Source of the DNA: Adiantum capillus-veneris
Lineage: Eukaryota; Streptophyta; Polypodiopsida; Polypodiales; Pteridaceae
DNA length: 64,000 nucleotides
Assembly: GCA_014529385.2 (NCBI GenBank)
Contig: CM043971.1
Span: forward strand, 97,053,485 to 97,117,484
Direction: 5' to 3'
Each line of letters opens with the position of its first letter. Positions within the stretch are counted from its first letter, which is position 1. Shown one piece after another: positions 22,736-33,522 of this stretch. The translations under genes and the position numbers were made by a program. The notes below the pieces were generated by a model. That model did not search any database, had not been told where the DNA came from, and was given only the letters and a program-made list of their open reading frames with translations.

Positions 22736-23619
22736 GAAACAACAAGATGGAGGAGTACCCTATCTTGACAAAGTTTTGCTATACAGCACAAGAGCTTCAT
22801 GATGAGTATGGATTGAGCATGGAGGCGGTGCTGCCAAAGGATCTTATAGAAGATGACATCCCCGATGACCAGTGGCTCACTATATTCAAGCATTCCAACC
22901 AGAAGAAGACAAAGATTTACTTAAATCACGTGCAGCCACGGCTTCAGGATGAATGCAGGTTCCTGTTCCATAAGGTGTACCAAGCCCCACCATCATGTGG
23001 GGAGATCACTACAAAATTTGCCCGTTGTTTTGCATATGAGAAGTGTCATGCAACCATAAAGGACCCTGCGGGCCACAGGGTTGCATGGGCCAGGTTTGGT
23101 GAGAGTGTACTCAGCATGTGTTCCTCCCGACCAGGAGGCTTGGAAAAGAAGGTTGAGAATTGGCGAAAGGAAAACTATGCGTCCCAAGGAGGCCACCTGT
23201 CAAATACCAAGAAGCCTCGACTTACGCCAATCGGTAGTATGCCCCCTACAAAGAAATTTCTCCCAGAGCTTCATGAGGAGAAGACACCTGATTATATTGT
23301 GGACCTTGAAGCTATGGTTGGGAGAGTCCCTCAGACATGTGTGGGGGTAGCCGATAGGCTGAAAGAGCTCACATTGTCTCTGAAGCAAAAGAAGGAAACA
23401 CTCTTGAGGGCGGAGGGTTCCAATAAACTTGTTAATCAGATTATGGATGACATCAAGGAATATGAGACCCAGCTGGAAACACTGAGAGAGGCCAACACTG
23501 GCGATAACGCAAAAATCAATGTGATAGAAGTTGATTTGGCTGCCAGTCGAAGGATGCTACGTCGATACAGAATCAGTGAAGATACGTCATTGCTCGACAA
23601 GGAGATTCTAGAGCAACAG
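22736..23619 (+). CDS. Gene B N-terminal domain and coiled coil
   Basis: After CATCGCAG, the frame encodes a domain with TKFCYTAQELHDEYGLSMEA, DDQWLTIFKH, FLFHKVYQAPP and KFARCFAYEKCH. Homologous blocks occur in Gene A. A basic linker and then a long hydrophilic helix follow (LKELTLSLKQKKETLLRAEG to AASRRMLRRYR), probably a coiled coil for self-association. The exon is intact to EQQ and the donor CAG|GTGCTG. I do not recognise the domain; it has no signal peptide or membrane segment. Confidence 0.65.
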
Positions 23620-24530
23620 GTGCTGGTAGTTTTGGGAGTTTTTGGTAGAACTGTTTATGCTTGGTTTGGTGGGATTACTAGTGTTAGGTACCTTTGGTAG
23701 AACTGTTTATGCTTGGTTTGGTGGGATTGGTAGTGTTAGGTACCTTTGATAGAACTGTTTATGCATGGTTTGGTGGGATTGGTAGTGTTAGGTACTTATG
23801 GTAGAACTATTTTGATTCTAGGTAATTTATGGTTTCCTTCTCTCTTATGGTTTGGTATTTCTAGTACTTTTTGGTAGTTTTGGTACTTTAAGGTACCTTT
23901 TGAAAGTGCTGTAAAAGGTGTTATGGTAGTTTTATTATGATAGCTTTGGTAGTTTTGCTAGTTTTGGTACTTTTAGGTACTATTTGAAAGTGCTGCAAAA
24001 GTGTAATTGGTAGTTTGATTTTGGTAATTTTGGTAGTTTTGGTACTTGAAGCTAGTTTTTAAAACTGCTACAAAAAGTGTTTCTTTGGTAGTCTTGGTAG
24101 TTTTGGTTAATTTGGTACTATTTGAAAGTTTGATTTTGGTCATTTTGGGAGTTTTGGTACTTTTAGTACTTTTAGGTACTATTTGAAAGTGCTGCAAAAA
24201 GTGGTTTTGGTAGTTTGATTTTGATAGTTTTGGTACTTTTGGTATTTTTAGGTACTATTTGAAAGTGCTGCAAAAGATAGCTTTGGTAGTTTGATTTTGG
24301 TAGTTTTGGTACTTTTAGGTACTATTTGAAAGTGCTGCAAAAAGTGTCTTTTGGTAGTTTTGATAAGGTTTGGGTAGTTTAGTTCTGCATTGAGGGTATT
24401 TATATGTTTTTTGTACTATATGATTCCCGAGCTTGGTAGTTTTTGGTAGTTTTGGTGGTTTTGGTAGTTTGGGTTCTATTTGGTAGTACAGTACTTAGAA
24501 GCACCAGTCTCGGTATGAATTCTTGGTAGT
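23620..24530 (+). repeat. Intronic satellite of GGTAC/GGTAG units (Gene B intron)
   Basis: Tandem degenerate units of about 75 bp, built from TTTTGGTAGTTTTGGTAC, TTTTAGGTACTATTTGAAAG and TGCTGCAAAAGTG, fill the intron. The first part (23625-23810) is a separate array with unit GTAGAACTGTTTATGCTTGG. The intron has the same position as the one holding the ACCGGT array in Gene A. Confidence 0.9.
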
Positions 24531-24565
24531 TTTTGAAACTAATTGGGACCGCTGGTTGTCAACAG

Positions 24566-24917
24566 GCTGAGTATGACACTCTAGAGAAAAAATGGAAGGA
24601 AGGTCAAGAGCATACCCTATTTGTGAAGGAGATGTTGTCTGATATCAGTCTTGGGAAGAGGTTCCTGCTATATCCTAGGCCCCAGGTTAATGATTCGGTA
24701 AATGTGATTTCGGTGTTTGGTATGTGTGTTGCATGCGGTGAGCCCTTGGAGTGTCCACATGTAGTCGGAACCTTCATGCTAGAGTGCCGACCCCAGTATC
24801 ATCCCTTGTGCTTCGGTGCTCTGTTACAAATCAGGGATCAATATGTCAAGTCGGGTTGTAATATGGTAATCTCTGATTTGGCAAAATCCTGGGCCAGTGG
24901 GCTTCAAGTTGTCAAGA
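24566..24917 (+). CDS. Gene B RING-like exon
   Basis: The acceptor TGTCAACAG opens a 117-residue segment in phase with the previous exon. Cys/His pattern: CVACGEPLECPH, then CRPQYHPLC, then GCNM, so the first two metal pairs are clearer than the last. It aligns with the Gene A RING exon around LSKCLEREETFG / LEKKWKEGQEHT and the cysteine core. The exon is open and ends at a strong donor AAGA|GTAAGT. Confidence 0.6.
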
Positions 24918-25013
24918 GTAAGTATGTGTGCATTTTTTAATACATATGCGCACTTGCAACTCAGTGAGGTTTTCATACAAGTTAGTATGTATTGTCTTTC
25001 TTTGTGTTTGCAG

Positions 25014-25719
25014 AGGAGTAGGATGCTGTAGTTGCTGACAAGCACGCCACAAAGTCGGCTGTAAGTCGAATATGGGACATGGATGAGCTGACAAGGGAGA
25101 TATCAGATGTTCTCCATGATCAGAAGCAAGGTAATTCTGTAGGGAAAGACAATGTGACTGGGCAAAGATGTGAGGCAACAGGTGACAGCAAAAGTAAAAG
25201 TGAGGAGGAGGCAAGAGATGATAAAAAGACAGGTGTCAGTGAAAGTAAAAGTGACGAGGAGGCCAGAGATGGTAAAAAGACTAAGGATAAGGAGGAAGGT
25301 AAAGTCCCTGTTGTTGTGGAGCTGGATGCGGAGGAAAGCCAGGATGCTGCCAACATAAAGCTCGATGATGCAACGGCCAGGAAGGGAGAGGAAGAACCCA
25401 AAGGGACGGAGGAAGAAGCCACAAAGGGGGGTGTTGGGGAGGGGGTGGAAACCACAAAGGGGAGTGAAGGGGAGGCCAAAGAGGGGTCGGAAGGCAACAA
25501 AGATCGGAGGGAGGCCGAGGATGAGCAGGAAGAAGTACTTGGGAACGATCTGTTGTGGACAGCACCAACGAGGGCGTTGACTCTACTGCTGTCGATGCTG
25601 TTTCGAAGCGAAGAGGTGATTCCCTTGATTTTGCGACCCTGCAGAAACTTTTTGGTTTGCAGAGAAAGAAGCGCAATTGCGCCGTGACCAATTATCCCGT
25701 GCATGCAAACTATAGCCAA
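25014..25719 (+). pseudogene. Gene B acidic linker exon
   Basis: Encodes Glu/Lys-rich repeats (SKSEEEARDDKKTG and SKSDEEARDGKKTK are two tandem 20-residue units). A TAG (25019-25021) directly follows the acceptor in the only frame that continues. Near 25.55 kb the frame must shift to reach VVDSTNEGVDSTAVDAVSKR and FATLQKLFGLQRKKRN, which ends with TGA at about 25719. Either this is an alternative end or the exon splices on to the FCP exon. Confidence 0.5.
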
Positions 25720-25730
25720 TGAGAATCTGT

Positions 25731-25968
25731 TGTATTCTGCACTATGTGCTTTTTAGTGACTGAGTCAACTTGATTTTTTGGCCCTGAGCTTTATCTGTTC
25801 TCTCTATCTGGTTCTATGTTGGTATGTTACCTTTCGTTACATTACTGTTTCAGTTTTCCTCACTATATGTGCATTAAAGTACCAAATTTGGTACTTTTTG
25901 GTACTGTTGAACTTGGGTGCACGTCTGTCCACTATTACAGTACCAATTTGGTACTTCTTGAACTTGCT
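25731..25968. repeat. Left arm of an inverted repeat flanking the Gene B FCP exons
   Basis: TGTATTCTGCACTATGTGC through CTTCTTGAACTTGCT is found inverted at 27241-27819. It contains a perfect 22-bp palindrome at 25876-25897 with arms AAAGTACCAAA / TTTGGTACTTT. Confidence 0.85.
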
Positions 25969-26142
25969 ATTTCGGATAGTCCTTATCACTTGTGCAATAC
26001 AGTACCAAATTTGGTAGTTTTTGGTCCAGTTTTCTGTTTTAGATATGATGTTTGCACTATGTATTTGTCCCCACTCATTATGTCTGTTGGTGCTGTAGTA
26101 AGTTGGTGGCTAGAGGAGACACCGACAAGCACATTGCTGCAG

Positions 26143-26893
26143 CCTGATGTGGCTGCTAGACCTGGGCGGATGATTGTGCTTAATCTTAATGGCATGCTAA
26201 TAACCACGAACATAGAAATCCCTAAGGAACTTGAGTGCCTGGAAGGGAAGCACATGCCATGGGTAGTCTATCTCCAAAAGGATGTAATTTGTCTTGTAAG
26301 GCCGGATGCGGAGCAGTTCATCCTACGGATTAAACAGAAAGCCAACCTAGTGTTGTGGTCCTGTTGTAGAAGGGAAAAACTGTTACACATGGTGAACGCG
26401 TGCTTCCCCAACCATAGAAGGCAAAAATATTTTGCAGGTAAAGCATGCCCACTTTGAATGTTGAAGGACATAAGTTACGCATACCTCTAACCTCGTTTTT
26501 TGGCATTAGCATATAATATCTCCCAAGAGGACTGTGAAATATGGCGGCCCCATATGTCAGAGGTGCCGGTTGTGCCCAAAGACATGGGCGATAAGCTCGT
26601 TTTGCTGAAGAAGCTACGGACGCTGTGGGCAAGGCACTCGAAGTACAATGCTAGCAACACTATTCTTGTAGATGATTGTAGATACAAGTCTCTTAAAAAT
26701 GACTATGAAAACTGTATGGCAATCCGATCATACGATTCCATGGTAGTATTACCCGTTTTACTTGCTGGATTTTGTTTTGCCTTGGTTGCTCGGGTGGATA
26801 AGGGATCGGTACCCAACAGCATACACTCGCAAAAACCCAGTCTTTGACACTGAAGACAATATTCCTGGGTACATTATTGATTACTTCATATAG
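26143..26893 (+). pseudogene. Gene B FCP1-like HAD domain (two exons)
   Basis: Exon 26143-26437 and exon 26510-26893 join in phase across a 72-nt intron (CAG|GTAAAG to GGCATTAG). Motif I reads MIVLNLNGML: both Asp residues of the DxDx(T/V) nucleophile motif are Asn here. VRPDAEQFILRI, LVLWSCCRREKLL and NTILVDDCRYKSL correspond to the other FCP1 motifs, so the fold is kept while the nucleophile is lost. A one-base shift near 26.78 kb precedes the C-terminal RDRYPTAYTRKNPVFDTED. It is probably non-catalytic, or a decayed copy. Confidence 0.6.
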
Positions 26894-27240
26894 ATGGAGG
26901 GGTACTCCTATAAATTTGATCCCCCGAGGTAGGAGATTGCCATAATCATGTAAATTGTGGAATTTTGTAACCCGATACTATACATAATGGAAAACCACTA
27001 TTCTTGTTCAGACTGTCTTGGTATCTTGATCTCTACTGTTGAAACCTCTGACTAATTCTGTCGAAACCTCTTGGAGCTAACTAGGTTGCCCAACATTTTA
27101 ATTTTTGAGGCAGATAGCATCTATGTTTGGCATACCTTTCATGTTATCAACGTAGTTCTAGAAATTGCTCAAGGTGGTCGTATCAAATACGAAAAGACAA
27201 ACTGAAAAATACCAAGAAATAAAGTAAACCATAAGTGATA
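26894..27240. other. Gene B 3' flank
   Basis: AT-rich sequence with no gene seen. It is the presumed 3' UTR and spacer before the right inverted-repeat arm. Confidence 0.4.
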
Positions 27241-27819
27241 CAGCAAGTTCAAGAAGTACCAAATTGGTACTATAATAGTGGACAGACGTGCACCCAAGTT
27301 CAACAGTACCAAAAAGTACCAAATTTGGTACTATAATAGTGGACAGACGTGCACCCAAGTTCAACAGTACCAAAAAGTACCAAATTTGGTACTGTTATAG
27401 TGGACAGACGTGCAACCAAGTTCAACAGGACCAAAAAGTAGACTGAAATAGTAATGTAATGAAAGGTAACATACCAACATAGAACCAGATAGAGCAATAA
27501 AGTAAAACATAAGTGATACAACAAGTTCAAGAAGTACCAAATTGGTACTGTAATAGTGGACAGACGTGCACCCAAGTTCGACAGTACCAAAAAGTACCAA
27601 ATTTGGTATTGTAATAGTGGACAGACATGCACCCAAGTTCAACAGTACCAAAAAGTACCAAATTTGGTACTTTAATGCACATATAGTGAGGACAACTGAA
27701 ACAGGAATGTAATGAAAGGTAACATACCAACACAGAACTAGATAGAGAGAACAGATAAATCTCAGGGCCAAAAAATCAAGTTGACTCAGTCACTAAAAAG
27801 CACATAGTGCGGAATACAC
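27241..27819. repeat. Right arm of the inverted repeat, internally amplified
   Basis: Complement of 25731-25968, extended by duplication to about 580 bp. It holds several 60-bp units (AGTGGACAGACGTGCACCC and the following AAGTTCAACAGTACCAAAAA). Each carries the palindrome AGTACCAAATTTGGTACT, for example at 27315-27332 and 27376-27393. Confidence 0.85.
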
Positions 27820-27897
27820 TTGGTACTGTTGACTACTAGATTTGGTACTATTGACTACCGGATTTTGTACTATTGACTATCGGATTCAGTTTTTCAA

Positions 27898-29839
27898 TCA
27901 GGGCTTATCATTGCCCTCAAGTAACATGGACGCACCTTCGTCGCTCTCATCATCATGATATGGCATGCTATTGTATATCCTCTCATATACTTCAGTAGAC
28001 AACTTGTATTGTAAAATTTGACCTAGGGATCCTACAATAGGCTCCATCGGGAAACGTATGGCCCTAGCAAGATGTGAGTAGATCATTACCGGAGATGTAT
28101 GATCCAATAGCCGGTATCTATCAGCTTTTCCTTCAACTTGGCCATAAAAAAAGCCTTCAATAACCTTCCCTCCTCTAACAATTTTGTTATGCCACTTATC
28201 CTTTTGTGCTTTCATCGTTTGGTACAACACTTCTGTGCATTTGATAATGTAGGAGTCTTCATTTTCCTTGGTTGCTTTCATTGCAAAATTATCCCCTATG
28301 GACAACATGCCACTTAACATTTCAGGGCATCCTTCATATAGTGGCAGGTTGGACACTTCGCTCATCGGAATCGATGTTGAATCTTCACCCTCCTCCTCGT
28401 CATCTGATTCGTCATCCCTAATTGTATCCCCGAACTCTGGCAATGGTTTGATGCAAACATATTTCCATTCTTCAATGTGCATTCTATTCCTGCATCTTCT
28501 CCACAACCCACGCATACACGGATCACAAAAGCATGAAAGTGATCGAAAGCATATGGCGGTGCGGTTGTCCTGTGAATAGCCATCAAAACAATGAAATGAG
28601 CAGGAGCCAACGATGCGCTCACAGTCCCATTGCAGATTGCTCTGCACTTCATCCGCACCAATAAGCCAAAAGACTCTTTGCGTATTACACCTTTGAGTCT
28701 GTTCTCTTGGCCGAAAAGTTGCTTTCAAAAAGTTGACAACATCGGCCACACTTCATATGCCAGCCATCTGGTTTCAATTCCTTATGCGTCAAAGTTCTCT
28801 TGATGACTGCCTCTGCCCCATCATGCTCACCTTTTCCATGGCCGGATGCAGAGAAGTTATGCATCATGTGCAAGCCTGTCATTTGATAGTACCTGGCCAC
28901 AAAATAGTAAGGTCTACGGGCCTTGAATTGTGAAGCACCACCATCTGACCAAACCCAATGTTTTTGCAGAGAATGTTCTCGTTCTTTCAGCCACTTGTCA
29001 TGCAGCAAGAAACAATGTTGTACAAACAATGTCTCATGCTGCTTGTCATCCAATATTTAGAAGTGTAGCGTCTTCTGTGTACCACCAGCTGCATTTCTTA
29101 AATAAGTGATGTGCACAAGTATTGTGACTTCGGTAGACCACCAATGCATTGACTGAATTTCATTATGAACTTTAAAGGAATAATTATCCGCAAAGTCAAT
29201 AACAGATACTACAATGTTGCTAGGAAAATTCTCCAACAGTCCTTGAATTGTTGGGCTTACCAGTGGACAAAGTTGTGCCTGTCAGATGGGCTGAAAATAG
29301 GCTAAGAAAAGTCCCACTTTTCATCCGTTGCACAATCAAGTCCTTTCTCTTCTTCTCACTCCCACCTTCGTGAACCTTTCCTGTTCCAACCTCCATGAAA
29401 CCTTCACAGACACCTCCTTGATATCCTCTACTATCTCATCGGGACAAAATGTCAACCTCTGTACTCCACATTGTGAGCAGTCCCCCATCAAGCATTTCTT
29501 TGCATGGTATTCACAATTTGGAGGCTTTGGACACATGATGGATTCCCACATACCGGTGATGTGCTGACACACTGCTTGGTTTGCAGAACATGTTCCTCTC
29601 CCATCACCTCTGCAACAAACGGAGCAAGTGAAAAGGTGACCTTTCCTGTGGTGCCCAAACTTGTTCTGCCAAATTTGATTAAGGGCCTCTTTGAAATAGA
29701 GCATCTGCACATGAACCACATAGCAGCAAGTATTTATGTCCTTCAACTTCCGTACAAAGTATGGCTTCAATGCCTCGAAGCATCTAAGAGACATTACTAC
29801 TGTTGGGTGAGCCTTCTTGAATCTTTGGTACAGCTCAAC
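27898..29839 (-). pseudogene. Gene D: DDE-type transposase-like protein, broken
   Basis: From an acceptor TTTGTGCCATAG (29840), the minus strand encodes LYQRFKKAHPT and a Cys/His-rich region (CSVCCRGDGRGTC, CPKPPNCEYHAKKC, CSQCGVQRLTFC). The core follows: VIDFADNYSFKV...EIQSMHW, WSDGGASQFKARRPYYF and SGHGKGEHDGAEAVIKR. The order 'D in DFADNYS, D in SDG, then HGKGxxDG' is that of a family of putative RNase H-fold transposases widespread in eukaryotes. The C-terminal part has CFCDPCMRGLWRRC and an acidic patch. Lesions: frame changes near 29.29 and 28.73 kb and a TAA at 29059-29057. The protein ends with TGA at 27898. Upstream exons are missing beyond the repeat and element 3. Confidence 0.65.
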
Positions 29840-29939
29840 CTATGGCACAAAAACAAAACGATTCATAAAAAATACAACTTCATGGTACTGGTAAAATTCC
29901 ACTACTGCAGTAGTGCCAAAACTGGCTTTAGACAGTTCC

Positions 29940-30311
29940 AAATATGGTACCATAGATTTGGTACTGTCAGTAGGATTTGGTACTCTATAGATATTATTTG
30001 GTACTCTACATATAGGCTTTGGTACTATCAGAAGTGTGGGGTACCCTGTAAATAGACTCTGGTCCTATAGTGGTAGGCTTTGGTACTCTACAGATAGGAT
30101 TTGGTACTCTAGAGATAGCCTTAGGTGGTATCCGATGAGTTTGGTACTCTACATATAGGCTTTGGTACTATCAGAAGTGTGGGGTACCCTGTAAATAGAC
30201 TTTGGTCCTATAGTGGTAGGCTTTGGTACTCTACAGATAGGATCTGGTACTCTTCAGAGAGGATTTGGTACTCTACAAATAGTCTTTGGTGGTATACGAT
30301 GAGTTTGGTAC
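29940..30311. repeat. TTTGGTACTCTACA repeat array
   Basis: More than ten copies of TTTGGTACTCTACAGATAGG-like units, in two larger near-identical blocks (about 30000-30130 and 30140-30300). The array sits immediately 5' of Gene D and is cut off at 30312 by element 3. The GGTAC core is shared with the Gene B intron satellites. Confidence 0.9.
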
Positions 30312-32522
30312 TGATAGCCGTTTTTCGGCTCTCTATAATTGCCATAGTGAGTTATCTCACCCTATCAAATCACTCAAACACTGTGGTTACCCTCACCCTT
30401 TCACTGTATATAGGTGCGTGTGAGTTAGGGGACTTTTTCCATATCTCCTTGCTGAAAGAAAAAACCCTCAATTAGCTAGTCATTGGGCTAGTTGAGCCAA
30501 AAAAATAAAAAATATAGGTATATTATGGCCCATGCATATGTAAATATTTCTTTGTATATAGGGCCTAAATAAAATATTTTTTCATAATTATTTTGGTATT
30601 TATTTAAATATTTCTACCTAGGTGTGTGTTATTTATGCTCTGTATATTGCCTCACCATTACCACAATTTTTCTTACCATTTTTCATATTCTTTATTCCAT
30701 ATAGAAATATTTTCATGTAAGCTTCTCTTATATTTGGTGTAACTCCACCCCAACAAAAATCCAAAAAAACTAGTTTTATTTATGTGTATATTTTTTCACT
30801 ATTGTGATTTTTCCCTTCCTACATCTATTTTGTTTTTTTTTCTAAAAAATTAGAACACCAAAAATATTTATCTTTTTATGGTAGCCTCATAATGAGAGAG
30901 ATTTCTTTTGACCTCTTTATATTTTTTCCACTTATATTATTTATATTTGACATGTACATATTTTTTAGACCCCTCAATATTTGATTTTCTTAGTTGTACT
31001 ATTCACTTATATCATAATCTCAACAATATCTTCAATTATAGACCTACCAAATAAGGTCAAGGGTAGGTGGCATGCATACATGCACTATGGAGGGCTCACT
31101 CTTGGAGGTATTCAAAAGAATTATCCAAAGAAGGACCCCACAAGGACCTTGTGCAGTGGAAAAAAAAGGTCGATTTTGCTGAATTTTTAACGTTCACTTG
31201 CTCTCCGAATTTGAAAAGGTGATACAAACAAAAGTTGTAGCTCGTGGGCTGAACTTTTGCCTCAAAGTTTTTCATATTTTTTTGAGCTACGAGCTGTGAG
31301 TTATGATTTTATTAGTGGACCCCAGTTTTCCCATGCTATGCAGCCACACTCTCTCTTCCACTTTATCATTTTCCTCTTTCACACACACTTCTCCACTCAT
31401 CATCCCCACCTCTCTCACCACTCCTCTTTGCACCCTACTCACCTTCTCCTCAACCTTGAAGAATAAGAGAAACCATGGTGAACTCATACCTCCCACACAC
31501 AATTCCATTCCAAAATTGACCACCTAGTCTCATTTTTCCTCCTCCAATTTACCCATATCTATCAAAAAAACCACAAAATTCAGCCTCTTCTCTTAAAAGA
31601 CAGCATCATGGTGGTTGATTACTCAGCTTCAATTACCTTGTCTCTCAAGGAAGGTCAAGAGTGGAGAAAAATGTACCGTCAAAGCTAGTGGACCGTCAAC
31701 AAGCGTCAAAATTGGCCCTACTCAAGACACTTGGAGCATCAACCTTGTAAGAAATCCACCTTTTCTTACCTCTTAAGAGTTTTTCTTCCTTATTTGTATC
31801 CTACATGGACACTCCCATTGTAAATATCCAATTCCATTTGTAAATTAATACTAACTCTACTAACACTAACCCACTATGAAAAGTCCTATCACCTCCATTT
31901 TTCTCCTCTCTCTTTCCCCACCAACTTCTTGATAATTCCAAGCAAAAGAAATTAGATAAATTGCTGAAAATCTAACACAACCATGGTTAGAGGAGTAACC
32001 CTAGCCTTCAAAATTGCTATAAAAGGAGGGTGTAGCTACCACAAAAGGGGGAGCCATAAGCAAGAGCACTATGCTATAGCTTGAGAAGCCAAGCTCAACC
32101 TCTCTAGAAGGAGCTCTTGAGTGGAAGCTCATTGTCTTATTTATGTGCATGTGTTGTAATAGGAGATTAGCAAGGGAACTCTATGCCATTGTAAGAGAGA
32201 GAGTGATCATTCAATTGAGAGTAGGAAATCTATCATTTCTCCTACTAGTGTAAGCCCAACATTTGCTGAATCAAGGAGGGTGGATTTGGACTAAGCTTGG
32301 ATACTTTGTCTCCCTTCCAACGTGAAGTAATGGACAACAATGATGCGTAAGTGTCTTGGTATTTTTTGTTAAGTTCTTGATAGCTTGTCTCTGGTGTTGT
32401 CATCAATCTAGCCATAAATCCCACATACTGTAAGAGGGCGACAGGGTGGAGAGGACCCCCCTAGCCTTAAGACAATGATTGGGGTGGCTTTTCTTGTGAT
32501 GTGTTGTGGTGAAATTTACGCA
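30312..32522 (+). repeat. Element 3 left LTR (end uncertain)
   Basis: TGATAGCCG to TTTACGCA is repeated at 39919-42130, with roughly thirty differences by eye, split about evenly between transitions and transversions. The shared part ends at 32522. The true LTR may run on to about 32967, because a plausible primer site (TGGTGCCCCCACTGAGGAA) lies only at 32972, and the right copy may simply be truncated by element 4. Confidence 0.85.
32018..32024 (+). promoter_or_regulatory. TATA box of element 3 LTR
   Basis: TATAAAA in GCTATAAAAGGAGGG, present in both LTRs (right copy 41626-41632). It is the likely element promoter, with transcription starting shortly downstream. Confidence 0.6.
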
Positions 32523-32680
32523 AGCTATGTTGAACAAATACTAATCTCACTTTGATTTGTCATGACAGATTTGTAAGAAGGTATTAATGCAACAAGCACC
32601 CCCTCCCCCCTTCTCTCTCTTTCTTACATATATAATTGTGTTTGCTTGATCATTGCCGATACGTTTCAAAGCAGCCCGAG

Positions 32681-32796
<116 letters not shown>

Positions 32797-32971
32797 GCGT
32801 CCTAGTTTGCATCCAAAACTAGGTGGTGCCCCAAATTTGTGTAGGGTTAGGTTGCAGGTTTGTGTGTGTGCTTGTTGTTTTTTCCAACCCCAACCCAATT
32901 GAGCAGCACGGGAGCGTTGAAGGGTGTCTAGAGGTTGCTCTTCTTGTTGCCCGCCCCGGACCACTTCAAAT

Positions 32972-32990
32972 TGGTGCCCCCACTGAGGAA
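32972..32990 (+). other. Putative primer-binding site of element 3
   Basis: TGGTGCCCCCACTGAGGAA, just after CACTTCAAAT, resembles the TGGCGCCCACCGTGGGG-type primer sites of Tat elements. If correct, the LTR ends near 32967. Confidence 0.4.
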
Positions 32991-33522
32991 CGGCTTGTGT
33001 ATTTTTGTGTAGAATCAACCTTTAGCATAGTCAAGTAGTTTGCATGAATCACGAAAATTTGTATGATCCCTTCATTCCCATTGCAAGGCAAAAGGTACAC
33101 ATAATTGTTAGTACTAAGTTGCAATTTCAACGTGTCATTCGTAGAATTTTAGGTCCTCTTAGGTTGGCCGAGATAAACGCTTAAGTAAATCCTTCTATTT
33201 TGCCTCTCATTAGGTACGACCTTAGTTTGGACGTCTATATTTTTGTTTTGTTTTAAGCATTAGGTCATGCATAGACCATGGATAATGGCCCATGAATAGA
33301 GGTTTTCCCCTTCCATTTCACTCCACACATTAGAATAAACGTTGCAATTAGTAGAAAGATCCATTTTCAACAACGAATGGTGTTCATGTTTGGTGCCCAA
33401 AGAGTAGGAGAAATTCTTGCATCACCAAACCCTGTCATTCTACCTCTCATCAACTACCACACTTCTTTTGATGTACATGTGTTCATTTTATTTTAAAATA
33501 AAGTGCAGCCCGACAAAATAGT

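Larger units (their letters stand above)
22006..26893 (+). pseudogene. Gene B: paralogue of Gene A (N-domain / helix / RING-like / acidic / FCP1-like)
   Basis: Proposed exons are 22006-22240, 22736-23619, 24566-24917, 25014-25719, 26143-26437 and 26510-26893. Exon phases agree at 23619/24566 (phase 0) and 26437/26510 (phase 1). Order and content match Gene A on the opposite strand. Damage: a TAG at 25019-25021 just after the exon 4 acceptor, a frame change near 25.53-25.56 kb and another near 26.78 kb, after which the frame reads sensibly (RDRYPTAYTRKNPVFDTED) to a TAG at 26891. The exon 1 to 2 junction could not be made in frame, so exon 2 may instead start at its own ATG (22747). Function unknown. 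Confidence 0.6.

Noticed and set aside
27158-27771. Minus-strand ORFs of 70-136 residues (repeating VLFGTVELGCTSVHYYSTN)
   Set aside because: They are translations of the 60-bp tandem units in the inverted-repeat arm; all frames stay open because of the repeat.
30981-31527. Small ORFs repeated at 40588-41134
   Set aside because: They lie in the LTRs of element 3, on both strands, and lack motifs.
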